DNA of 64,000 nt from NCBI RefSeq assembly GCF_000308635.1, contig NZ_BAGD01000106.1:124001-188000 (forward strand). The letters run 5' to 3'. This document shows, piece after piece, positions 57,440-64,000 of the stretch; the first letter of the stretch is position 1; the number at the start of each line of letters is the position of its first letter. This DNA comes from Nocardia otitidiscaviarum NBRC 14405 (GTDB lineage Bacteria > Actinomycetota > Actinomycetes > Mycobacteriales > Mycobacteriaceae). Under the pieces are notes generated by a model. The model worked only from the letters and a program-made list of their open reading frames with translations, did no database searches and was not told where the DNA came from. Both the position numbers and the translations under genes were made by a program.

Positions 57440-59110
57440 GTGAGCCGGTTCACCGAGGAAATGTATGCGACGGCGCGGACATCGGTTCGCGGGCTGGTGA
57501 CCGGTGAGCCGGATGCCCCGCTGCGCCAGACCTGGGGCGAGATCCATGCCATCGCCCGGCGTATGGCGGGCGGGCTGGCCGCCGCGGGCATCGGGCACCG
57601 GGACGCGGTGGGCGTGCTGGCGGGGATGCCGGTGGATATCGCCCCCGCCTGCCAGGCCGTCTGGATGCGCGGGGCGTCCATCACCATGCTGCATCAGCCG
57701 ACGCCGCGCACCGATCTAGAACTCTGGGCGCGCGATACCGAGACGGTGCTGCGCATGATCGACGCCCGCGCCGTCGTCTTGGGCGCGCCCTTCGAGGCCG
57801 CCGCGCCGCTGCTGGTCGAACGCGGGATAGCGGTGGTGCTCATGGACGAGCTGCGCGGCGGTGCGGATACCGATCCGCTGCCCACCGAGGAATCCGATAT
57901 CGCATTGCAGCAGCTGACCTCCGGATCCACGGGTTCGCCCAAGGCGGTGCGGATCACGCACGGGAATTTCTTCGTCAATGCCTACGCCATGTTCGATCGG
58001 GTGAAATTCCAACTCGACGACGATGTGATGGTCAGCTGGCTGCCGCTGTTCCACGATATGGGAATGGTCGGATTCCTCAGTGTGCCGATGCAATTCGGCG
58101 CGGAAGTGGTGTGTGTGACACCGCTGGACTTCCTGCGGCGACCGATGCTGTGGGCGGAACTGATTTCCACGTATCGGGGAACCGTCACCGCGGCACCTAA
58201 TTTCGCCTACTCGCTATTGGCCCGCAAACTGCGGATGGCCGCGGACGGCGCGGTGGATCTCAGCAGTGTGCGCTACATGTGGAACGGCGCGGAACCGGTC
58301 GATCCCGACACCATGGACGCTCTAGCCGCGGCGGGTAAACGCTTCGGACTCAACCCCATGGCGCTCACCCCCGTGTACGGCATGGCCGAAACCACGCTGG
58401 CCGTGTCGATTCCGGATCCCGGCCTGGGGCAGGTGGTCGACATCGTCGACGCCGACCTGCTGGAGGCGATCGGCAAGGCGGTCCCCGTCCGGCATCCCGA
58501 ACACCACTACGGCAATCTGCGCCGCCTGCCCACCCTCGGCTACCTGGTCGACAATCTGGAGGGCCGGGTGGTGGACGCCGACCGGCAGCCGCTGCCGGTG
58601 CGCTCGGTGGGCGTCATCGAATTGCGCGGTCCGGCGGTGACTGCCGGCTATGTCACCGTGGACGGCTTCCGCGGCGCCCAGGACGCGGACGGCTGGCTCG
58701 ACACCGGCGATATCGGCTATTTCACCGAGGAGAATCTGGTGGTGGTGTGCGGCCGCATCAAGGATGTGATCATCATGGGCGGCCGCAACATCTTCCCCAC
58801 CGATATCGAGCGGGCGGCCATGCGGGTCACCGGCGTTCGCCCCGGCAACGCGGTGGCGGTGCGCCTGGACGCGGGCCAGAAGCGTGAGAGCTTCGCCGTG
58901 GTGGTGGAGAGCAACGAGCACCAGAATCCGGAGGAGGTGCGGCGTATCGAGCACGAGGTGGTGCACGCCGTGTTCTCCGAGGTGGGCGTGCGCCCGCGCA
59001 GCGTGACGGTGCTCGGCCCCGGGGCGCTGCCGAAGACCTCCTCCGGCAAACTCCGCCGCTCCGCCACCGCCCAGCTGTCCCGCGGCCCCGGACCGTCAGC
59101 GCCCGGCTGA
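57440..59110 (+). CDS. Fatty-acyl-AMP/CoA ligase, Pks16-like (Rv1013)
   Basis: A 556-aa ANL-superfamily acyl-activating enzyme, collinear with M. tuberculosis Rv1013 (Pks16). It begins SRFTEEMYATART, has GVLAGMPVDIAPACQAVWMRGAS in the middle of the N-domain, the ATP loop LTSGSTGSPKAV, VSWLPLFHDMGMVGFLS (typical of fatty-acyl-AMP ligases), YGMAETTLAVS and DTGDIGYF, and the hinge and Lys motifs GRIKDVIIMGGRNIFP and LPKTSSGKLRR. The last has the catalytic Lys. GTG 57440 is chosen by alignment and GAGGGAG. It would activate a fatty acid for a carrier protein or CoA; no PKS is adjacent. Confidence 0.92.
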   Translation: MSRFTEEMYATARTSVRGLVTGEPDAPLRQTWGEIHAIARRMAGGLAAAGIGHRDAVGVLAGMPVDIAPACQAVWMRGASITMLHQPTPRTDLELWARDTETVLRMIDARAVVLGAPFEAAAPLLVERGIAVVLMDELRGGADTDPLPTEESDIALQQLTSGSTGSPKAVRITHGNFFVNAYAMFDRVKFQLDDDVMVSWLPLFHDMGMVGFLSVPMQFGAEVVCVTPLDFLRRPMLWAELISTYRGTVTAAPNFAYSLLARKLRMAADGAVDLSSVRYMWNGAEPVDPDTMDALAAAGKRFGLNPMALTPVYGMAETTLAVSIPDPGLGQVVDIVDADLLEAIGKAVPVRHPEHHYGNLRRLPTLGYLVDNLEGRVVDADRQPLPVRSVGVIELRGPAVTAGYVTVDGFRGAQDADGWLDTGDIGYFTEENLVVVCGRIKDVIIMGGRNIFPTDIERAAMRVTGVRPGNAVAVRLDAGQKRESFAVVVESNEHQNPEEVRRIEHEVVHAVFSEVGVRPRSVTVLGPGALPKTSSGKLRRSATAQLSRGPGPSAPG

Positions 59111-59302
59111 GCGTCGATACTCCGGCACCGGCAAGCCGCCGATTCCCCAATCCTCCAGGGCCACTTCGTCGATCACGACGAAGGTGGTGGCGGGGTCCTT
59201 GTGCAGCACCCGGGTCAGCAGGTCGGTGACGCCCGCGATGAGTTCCGCTTTCTGCGCGCGGGTGACACCCTCGTCGGTGACCTTGATGTTGACGTAGGGC
59301 AT
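59096..59302 (-). CDS. 4-oxalocrotonate tautomerase-family protein
   Basis: A 68-aa tautomerase superfamily subunit starting MPYVNIKVTDEGVTRAQKAE, which after removal of Met exposes the catalytic Pro1. The rest (LIAGVTDLLTRVLHKDPATTFVVIDEV) follows the 4-OT beta-alpha-beta fold, usually hexameric. Its 3' end overlaps the end of the Pks16-like gene by 15 bases, tail to tail. It is the last gene of an operon with the NTF2-like and WrbA-like genes (gap 1 base). It may tautomerise or detoxify quinone- or enol-type compounds (inference). Confidence 0.9.
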   Translation of the reverse strand: MPYVNIKVTDEGVTRAQKAELIAGVTDLLTRVLHKDPATTFVVIDEVALEDWGIGGLPVPEYRRSAGR

Positions 59303-59303
59303 A

Positions 59304-59705
59304 TCAGTTCTCCACGAGGTCGTAGTGGAACACCTTGGCGATGATCCGCCAGCGGCCGTCCACCTGAACGAAGGTGAGCAGATCGGTGAATCGCTTTGCC
59401 CCGAGCGCGCATTCGACGCGCGCCAGGGCGGTGACGGGACCGGCGAACTCCACCGACAGGATGCGGTCGTGCCGCTCGTCACCGCGGGCCGCGGGCGCTT
59501 CCCGGGCGGCGACGATCGGGAAGTATTCGGCCATGGTGAGCCGCAGCAGCGGCCCCTCGGTGGCGGTGGCGTAGATCGCCTGCGGATGGAAGACCCGGTC
59601 CAGCAGGGCGGTATCGCCGAAGTAGAGCCCGTCGAAGTACAACCGCAGCGCCGCCCGGACATCCGCCTCGGCACCGCCGGAGTCCGCCGTCCTCCCGACG
59701 CTCAT
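59304..59705 (-). CDS. NTF2-like (SnoaL/DUF4440-type) protein
   Basis: A 133-aa NTF2-fold protein: EADVRAALRLYFDGLYFGDTALLDRVFHPQAI at the start in two helices, then a sheet with HDRILSVEFAGPVTALARVE, and FTDLLTFVQVDGRWRIIAKVFHYDL closing. The long-chain hydrophobic pocket of such proteins often binds aromatics or lipids. ATG 59705 overlaps the end of the flavodoxin-like gene by ATGA. It is the middle gene of a three-gene operon divergent from a LysR regulator. Role unknown. Confidence 0.88.
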   Translation of the reverse strand: MSVGRTADSGGAEADVRAALRLYFDGLYFGDTALLDRVFHPQAIYATATEGPLLRLTMAEYFPIVAAREAPAARGDERHDRILSVEFAGPVTALARVECALGAKRFTDLLTFVQVDGRWRIIAKVFHYDLVEN

Positions 59706-60286
59706 GAGCCGACCCGCGCGAGCGAGCGGTCGCCCGTCCACCGCATCGCCGCGGCGGCGACGCGGCGGCCCAGGTGTTCGGCGGTGGCGAGGTCGCCCGG
59801 CCCGGGAGCGGTCTCCGGTGCGGCGTCGGCGGGTGCGTGCGCCATGGCCCCGAGGAAGCCGCCGATGCGGTTGAGGTCGTCGGCGGATTCGAAGTCGCCG
59901 GGCAGCAGGCCGAGCCCCACCCACACCATGCCGTGCTGCATGGCGAACAGCGACAGCGCCTGCAGCGTCGCCAGCTTGTCGCCGCTCACCCCCGCCGAGG
60001 TGGTGAATCCCGCCGCCAGCTTGTCTCGCCACTGCTGCCGCGCCCACCGGCCCGACGTGGCGTCCAGGAAAGCCTTGAAGGGAGCCGACGGTCCGCCCAT
60101 GTAGGTGGGGGTGCCGAAGATGATGGCGTCGGCGGCGTCGATGGCGGCCCAGGCGGATTCGTACTCGTCGACGGAGACGAGGGTGACCTCGGTGCCCGGT
60201 ACCGCCGCCGCGCCCCGGCGCACGGCCTCGGCCTGCTCGCGGGTGTGGCCGAAGCCGCTGTGGTAGACGACGGCGATGGTGCTCAT
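59702..60286 (-). CDS. WrbA-like flavodoxin-fold NAD(P)H:quinone oxidoreductase
   Basis: A 194-aa flavodoxin-like reductase. FMN phosphate loop YHSGFGHTREQAEAV at residues 8-22, flavin-ring loops IIFGTPTYMGGPSAPFKAFLD at about 73-93 and TTSAGVSGDKLATLQ at about 114-128; the MVWVG and ADDLNRIGG blocks match WrbA/flavodoxin_2 proteins. It probably reduces quinones by two electrons. First gene of the operon; the divergent LysR 95 bases away should control it, as is common for quinone-reductase/LysR pairs. Confidence 0.9.
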   Translation of the reverse strand: MSTIAVVYHSGFGHTREQAEAVRRGAAAVPGTEVTLVSVDEYESAWAAIDAADAIIFGTPTYMGGPSAPFKAFLDATSGRWARQQWRDKLAAGFTTSAGVSGDKLATLQALSLFAMQHGMVWVGLGLLPGDFESADDLNRIGGFLGAMAHAPADAAPETAPGPGDLATAEHLGRRVAAAAMRWTGDRSLARVGS

Positions 60287-60288
60287 AT

Positions 60289-60331
60289 GCGGTTCCTTTC
60301 AACAGGTGGTGAGATCAACGCTAGGAACCGC
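60289..60331. promoter_or_regulatory. Inverted repeat between the WrbA-like operon and lysR
   Basis: GCGGTTCCT (60289-60297) and AGGAACCGC (60323-60331) are exact reverse complements with a 25-base spacer. They begin 3 bases before the WrbA-like start codon, so they lie in its leader or promoter. LysR sites are usually shorter dyads; this may fold in RNA instead. Confidence 0.45.
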
Positions 60332-60381
60332 ACAGCGATAACACCACGACATAGTTTGAATACCGGATATAAGCTGACGTT

Positions 60382-61281
60382 ATGGATGTCGATATCCGCG
60401 ATCTCGAACTGCTGGAGGCGCTCGGCAGCCACGGCACCCTGACCGCGGCCGCCCGCCACCTCTACGTCAGCCAGCCCGCGCTGAGTCAGCGGCTGCTACG
60501 CCTGGAGGACCGCCTCGGCCTACCGCTGTTCGACCGGCGCGGACGGAATCTGGTGCCCAACGACGCCGGTCGGCGCATGCTCCAGGCCGCCGGGAGCGCA
60601 CTCGGCGAATTACGTTCGGCGCGTATGGATCTACTCGAACTCGGCGCGGGCCGCACCCGGCCGGTGCGCATCGCCTCCCAGTGCGCGGCCAGTTACGAGT
60701 GGATGCCGTTGGTGCTCAGCCGCTTTCGCCAGCGCATGCCCGACGCCGAGGTTCGCATCGAAACCGTGCGCGACGACGAGATGATCGACGCGCTGCTCGA
60801 GGATCGGCTCGATGTCGCCATGATCGCCAAACTGGATCGCCGCATGGACCGGGTGCGGCTGGAGCGGCTGTTCGACGACGAGATGCGCGCGGTGGTGGCG
60901 GCTCATCATCCGTGGGCGCGGCGCGATCACGTCACCGTCGCCGATTTCGACGACGTGCACCTGGTGCTACCGGATTCCTATGATCAGCAACGGATTCCGG
61001 CGCCACCGCTGCCGGTGCCGGAGGGCGCGCGCTACGGTCGGCTGACCACGGTGGCGACCGGATTCGATGTGATCATCGAACTCGTGGCGGCGGGTGATTC
61101 GGTGACCGTCATGCCCGCCTGGGTGGCCGAGCGGACGCGCGAGCGCGACGATGTGACAGCCGTCCGCGTGGGGGCCGTCCCGGAGCGGCGAACCTGGTAC
61201 TGCGCCACCCGGCACGACGAGACGTCCACGCCCGTCGAGACTTTCGTGGAATTGGTGATCGAGCAGATGGGCAGGCGCTGA
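60382..61281 (+). CDS. LysR-family transcription regulator
   Basis: A 299-aa LysR-type regulator. The N-terminal winged helix is LEALGSHGTLTAAARHLYVS then QPALSQRLLRLEDRLGLPLF and the wing DRRGRNLVPNDAG; the periplasmic-binding-like effector domain spans about 90-295 (SQCAASYEWMPLVLSRFRQR, VVAAHHPWARRDHVTVADF). It is divergent from the WrbA-like operon and likely activates or represses it in response to a quinone-like ligand. It ends 10 bases from the convergent pth gene. Confidence 0.92.
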   Translation: MDVDIRDLELLEALGSHGTLTAAARHLYVSQPALSQRLLRLEDRLGLPLFDRRGRNLVPNDAGRRMLQAAGSALGELRSARMDLLELGAGRTRPVRIASQCAASYEWMPLVLSRFRQRMPDAEVRIETVRDDEMIDALLEDRLDVAMIAKLDRRMDRVRLERLFDDEMRAVVAAHHPWARRDHVTVADFDDVHLVLPDSYDQQRIPAPPLPVPEGARYGRLTTVATGFDVIIELVAAGDSVTVMPAWVAERTRERDDVTAVRVGAVPERRTWYCATRHDETSTPVETFVELVIEQMGRR

Positions 61282-61291
61282 TTCGATCGAA

Positions 61292-61873
61292 TCAGTGCAG
61301 CTGGTTCTGCGCCGTTTCCAGTCCGACGCGCAGCAGCAGTTCCACCGCGTCGGCGGCCTGCTCGACGATCACCGGGACCTCTTTGCGTTCCGGGCCGGAG
61401 AAGGGCTTCAGCACGAAATCGGCGGGGTCCTGACGGCCGGGCGGACGGCCGATACCGAAGCGGACCCGCAGATAGTCCTTGGTGGTGAGCGACTGGGAGA
61501 CCGAGCGCAGACCGTTGTGGCCGCCCTCGCCGCCCCCGCGCTTCAAACGCACCGTGCCGAACGGCAGATCGAGTTCGTCGTGCACCACGATGACCTCGGT
61601 CGCGGGCACGGAGAAGAAGCGGGCCAGCGCGGCGACCGGGCGGCCGGACAGGTTCATGAAGGTGCGCGGCTTGGCGATCAGCACCTTGCGCCCGTCCAGG
61701 CGCGCCTCCAACAGGTCGGCGCCGGACTTCTTGTGCACGGTGAAACGACCGCCGACGCGCCCCGCGAGCACGTCGGCGACCAGGAAACCGACATTGTGCC
61801 GGGTGCGCTCGTATTCGGGTCCGGGGTTACCCAGACCGACCACCAGCGCGGGCCCGGCTGTTGCCTCGGTCAT
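61292..61873 (-). CDS. pth: Peptidyl-tRNA hydrolase
   Basis: A 193-aa enzyme that recycles peptidyl-tRNA dropped from stalled ribosomes. Motifs: VVGLGNPGPEYERTRHNVGF (catalytic His and Asn10-type residues), KPRTFMNLSG, VVHDELDLPFGTVRLK (catalytic Asp), GGEGGHNGLRS and RVRFGIGRPPG. In the same order as Rv1014c-Rv1015c, it follows rplY on the minus strand (21 bases apart). Confidence 0.97.
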   Translation of the reverse strand: MTEATAGPALVVGLGNPGPEYERTRHNVGFLVADVLAGRVGGRFTVHKKSGADLLEARLDGRKVLIAKPRTFMNLSGRPVAALARFFSVPATEVIVVHDELDLPFGTVRLKRGGGEGGHNGLRSVSQSLTTKDYLRVRFGIGRPPGRQDPADFVLKPFSGPERKEVPVIVEQAADAVELLLRVGLETAQNQLH

Positions 61874-61894
61874 GTGAACCGTTGCGGAGCAGTA

Positions 61895-62503
61895 TTACTC
61901 GGCGGCTTCGGCGGCGGCCTCGCCCTCGGCCTCACCCTCGCCCTCGGTGGCCTCGGCGGCCGGGGCGGCGATGATGTTGACGATCAGGGCGTCGGCGTCA
62001 CCGGCCAGGGTCACGCCCTTGGGCAGCTCGATGCCGCCGGCGGTGATCTGGGTGCCGGCCTCGATGCCCTCGATGGAGACCTCGATGGCCTCGGGCAGCT
62101 TCATGGCGTCGGCCTCGACCGAGAGGACGGTGGCCTCCTGGGTGACCAGGGTGCCCGCGGCGGCCTCGCCGACCAGGGTGACGTGCACGTCGGCGACGAC
62201 GCGCTCGCCCCGCTTGATGATCAGCAGGTCGGCGTGCTCGATGTAGCGGCGGATCGGGTGCACGACCACCGACTTGGTCATCGCCAGCTGCTTCTTGCCC
62301 GCGATGTCCAGGCTCAGGATGGCGTTGGTGCCGTGCTCACGCAGGATGGCGGCGAACGCCTGGGCGTTCACGGCCAGGTGCTGCGGATCGGAGTTGTGGC
62401 CGTACAGCACGGCGGGAACATTGCCGTCGCGACGGGTGCGACGCGCGGCGCCCTTGCCGAACTCGGTGCGTACGGTGGCTTCGAGAAGGTTGGCGTCGGA
62501 CAT
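61895..62503 (-). CDS. rplY: 50S ribosomal protein L25, general stress Ctc type
   Basis: A 202-aa long form of L25 (Ctc), which binds 5S rRNA. The L25 domain starts LLEATVRTEFGKGAARRTRR and GNVPAVLYGHNSDPQHL; VVVHPIRRYIEHADLLIIKR ends the RNA-binding part. The C-terminal TL5-like domain (VLSVEADAMKLPEAIEVSIE) and an acidic Ala/Glu-rich tail follow. ATG 62503 (MSDANLLEA) has CTCATG context with GTAGGAGTAGACCTCTC upstream. Confidence 0.96.
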   Translation of the reverse strand: MSDANLLEATVRTEFGKGAARRTRRDGNVPAVLYGHNSDPQHLAVNAQAFAAILREHGTNAILSLDIAGKKQLAMTKSVVVHPIRRYIEHADLLIIKRGERVVADVHVTLVGEAAAGTLVTQEATVLSVEADAMKLPEAIEVSIEGIEAGTQITAGGIELPKGVTLAGDADALIVNIIAAPAAEATEGEGEAEGEAAAEAAE

Positions 62504-62983
62504 GAGAGGTCTACTCCTACGGCTCGGACTCTGTCGGCTGCACACCAGGGGACCCATCCCCGGTTGGTGTTGGTCTGCTCGTCCGGCAAGGGAGAACGAA
62601 CATGGACGGCCGATAGCCGAGCCGCGTCGATCACGGTGGGCACAGGTGCCAACACCCTCGCCGAGACAACCCGAAGAGATTAACACGCGCCGAACGCACC
62701 CCGAAAACGCACCCCCGTCCCGGGACATGCCACACGCGCCACTTCGAAGCCTAGATGCCTCTCGCGCGACCCGCACCCCGAATTTCTCAACCGGTCGGTC
62801 TCTTCACCGCGCACCCGTCCGCCCACCCCGGTGTCGCCACCGCACCATTCGCTGGCCGCGTCGCATACCGTCCGCAACACAACCGCATGCCCCGCCCGGC
62901 CCCGGCGGACAACGGAAACGCCCGCTGTCCGCGCCCGCTCGCGGGATCCAGGTCCGGGATCGGTGCGGCCTAGAATCGCGGGG
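62504..62983. other. Intergenic region without a supported gene
   Basis: 480 bases separate rplY from a VOC gene. The left part should hold the rplY-pth promoter. Open frames here have no ribosome site and no recognisable protein. At the right end TAGAAT (62971-62976) sits 7 bases before GTG 62984, a leaderless promoter for the VOC gene. Confidence 0.5.
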
Positions 62984-63379
62984 GTGAGTATGGCGCGCCT
63001 GGGATCCATCACCCTCGATTGCGACGACCCCGCCGCACTGGCGACCTTCTGGTCCACACTGCTCGGCGGGGAGATCACCTACTCCACCGCGACCGTCGCG
63101 GTGGCGCGGGTCGGCGATCTGCTGATATCCGCGACCCGCGTCGAGGACTACCGCCCGCCCACCTGGCCCGAGGACACCCTTCCCAAACAGATCCACCTCG
63201 ACCTGGGAGCGGACGACCTGGACGCGGCCGAGGCCGAGGCCGTCCTCGCCGGCGCCACCCCGGTGGCGAAACAGCCCGCCCCCGACCGCTTCCGCGTACT
63301 CCTGGACCCCGCCGGACACCCCTTCTGCCTGACTCTGACCGCCAACCTCACCCGCCTCGGTCTCCACCCCCGGACCTGA
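62984..63379 (+). CDS. VOC-superfamily (glyoxalase-like) protein
   Basis: A 131-aa VOC protein of the glyoxalase-like_6 type: ARLGSITLDCDDPAALATFW, STLLGGEITYSTATVAVARVG in the first module, then KQIHLDLGADDLDAAEAEAVLAGAT and VLLDPAGHPFCLTL in the second. The HxDL and DPxGHPFCL motifs define the subgroup; the function of these proteins is not known. GTG 62984 gives a leaderless start after TAGAAT; ATG 62990 is the alternative. An 18-bp hairpin follows the stop by 8 bases. Confidence 0.88.
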   Translation: MSMARLGSITLDCDDPAALATFWSTLLGGEITYSTATVAVARVGDLLISATRVEDYRPPTWPEDTLPKQIHLDLGADDLDAAEAEAVLAGATPVAKQPAPDRFRVLLDPAGHPFCLTLTANLTRLGLHPRT

Positions 63380-63387
63380 ACGCGCCC

Positions 63388-63440
63388 AGGGGGAACTGGT
63401 GGCGGCATCGGCCGAGTGGACCCCGCCACCAGTTCCCCCT
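63388..63440 (+). terminator. Terminator between the VOC gene and prfC
   Basis: AGGGGGAACTGGTGGCGG (63388-63405) pairs exactly with CCGCCACCAGTTCCCCCT (63423-63440) over 18 bp, with a 17-base loop. It starts 9 bases after the VOC stop codon and ends 92 bases before prfC. Confidence 0.75.
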
Positions 63441-63532
63441 GATCTTGTCGGGCCGAGGCGCCAACCCACGGTCGGGATGGTGGGCCCGGCCCGTTACCCT
63501 GGAGCGGTTGCCGATGCCTCGAAGGAGCTCCC

Positions 63533-64000
63533 GTGACTTCCCCGACCACCCCGACCGACGCCGTCCCGCGACGGTTGGCCGATGAGGTTGCTCGGCGGCG
63601 CACCTTCGCGGTGATCTCGCATCCCGACGCCGGTAAGTCCACGCTCACCGAGGCCCTCGCCCTGCACGCCAAGGTGATCTCCGAGGCCGGAGCCATCCAC
63701 GGCAAGTCCGGGCGCAAGTCGACCGTCTCCGACTGGATGGAGATGGAGAAGGCGCGCGGCATCTCCGTCAGCTCGACCGCGCTGCAGTTCGAGTACGGCG
63801 ACTGCGTGATCAATCTGGTGGACACTCCGGGTCACTCCGACTTCTCCGAGGACACCTATCGCGTGCTCACCGCGGTCGACGCCGCGGTCATGCTCATCGA
63901 CGCCGCCAAGGGTCTGGAACCGCAGACGCTCAAGCTGTTCCAGGTGGCGCGCGACCGCGGCATTCCGGTCGTCACCGTGATCAACAAGTGGGACCGGCCG
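63533..64000 (+). CDS. prfC: Peptide chain release factor 3, N-terminal part
   Basis: The first 156 codons of a translational GTPase that recycles RF1/RF2 after termination; the gene runs off the window. G1 is SHPDAGKSTLTEAL at about 29-42, the RF3-type switch MEKARGISVSSTALQF follows, G3 is VDTPGHSDF and G4 VINKWDRP (with VINK). GxGKSGRKSTVSDWMEMEKARGIS identifies RF3 rather than EF-G. GTG 63533 is preceded by AAGGAG at the right spacing. Confidence 0.94.
   Translation, partial: MTSPTTPTDAVPRRLADEVARRRTFAVISHPDAGKSTLTEALALHAKVISEAGAIHGKSGRKSTVSDWMEMEKARGISVSSTALQFEYGDCVINLVDTPGHSDFSEDTYRVLTAVDAAVMLIDAAKGLEPQTLKLFQVARDRGIPVVTVINKWDRP

Noticed and set aside
1..64000. CRISPR array, IS element or prophage genes
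   Set aside because: No regularly spaced repeats, transposase, integrase or phage structural gene was found. The repeats seen are short operators, hairpins or coding repeats.

Overview
The window is very GC-rich, and its genes match those of the mycolic-acid actinobacteria. Gene content and order point to a Nocardia-type genome (inference; no rRNA or marker phylogeny is in view). The strongest evidence is a split copy of the core block that in Mycobacterium tuberculosis runs from Rv1013 to Rv1026: Pks16-like ligase, pth, rplY, prs, glmU, TetR, mfd, mazG, LpqU-like transglycosylase, eno, FtsB, DUF501, ppx. A complete ergothioneine cluster (egtA-B-C-D plus a PLP enzyme) is also present.

Layout. 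0-5.3 kb: the 3' end of an alpha/beta hydrolase, then a GpgS-like glucosyltransferase, a PapA-like acyltransferase and a 14-TM MFS exporter (a possible acylated-glucosylglycerate glycolipid locus), ending at a 37-bp perfect palindrome with an IdeR iron box that drives a flavodoxin. 5.3-10.5 kb: a frameshifted AraC regulator, an AhpD-like protein, decayed VOC and hydrolase genes, and an ECF41/SigJ sigma factor with three copies of one promoter in front of itself, an NTF2-like protein and an FMN reductase. 10.7-19.5 kb: an NhaC antiporter, a CPBP protease, an XRE regulator with two coupled small genes, a MerR regulator, several gene relics (WD40, VOC, a paralogue of the 14-kb gene), a candidate structured RNA and a tRNA-Leu(UAA) with class I shape.

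19.6-26.8 kb (minus strand): cutinase, peptide transporter, then the core block ppx-DUF501-ftsB-eno-lytic transglycosylase. 27-33.2 kb: an iron-boxed operon for L-2,3-diaminopropionate chemistry (Fe(II)/2OG oxygenase, SbnB-like, PLP decarboxylase, SbnA-like, MATE exporter) with no NRPS or NIS synthetase. 33.3-39.5 kb: Rv0805-like phosphodiesterase, Stealth phosphotransferase, PPOX protein, TerD, thiamine-binding protein and two lipoproteins. Thus about 12.8 kb of accessory DNA separates the transglycosylase gene from mazG, which are neighbours in M. tuberculosis.

39.6-48.8 kb: mazG-mfd, two TetR regulators, a large inverted repeat, tRNA-Gln, glmU-prs. 48.9-51.3 kb: an acidic protein, a PGQY-rich DUF4190 protein, a DUF2461 protein and a membrane-protein relic. 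51.3-57.3 kb: the ergothioneine genes with stop/start overlaps, and a divergent EgtE-like enzyme. 57.4-64 kb: Pks16-like ligase, a WrbA-NTF2-tautomerase operon with a divergent LysR, pth, rplY, a VOC protein and the 5' part of prfC.

The most original material is (1) the iron-controlled diaminopropionate operon, in which SbnB would release the 2-oxoglutarate that the oxygenase consumes, (2) the gpgS-papA-MFS locus, (3) the three-promoter ECF41 regulon and (4) the candidate RNA ahead of the MerR gene.
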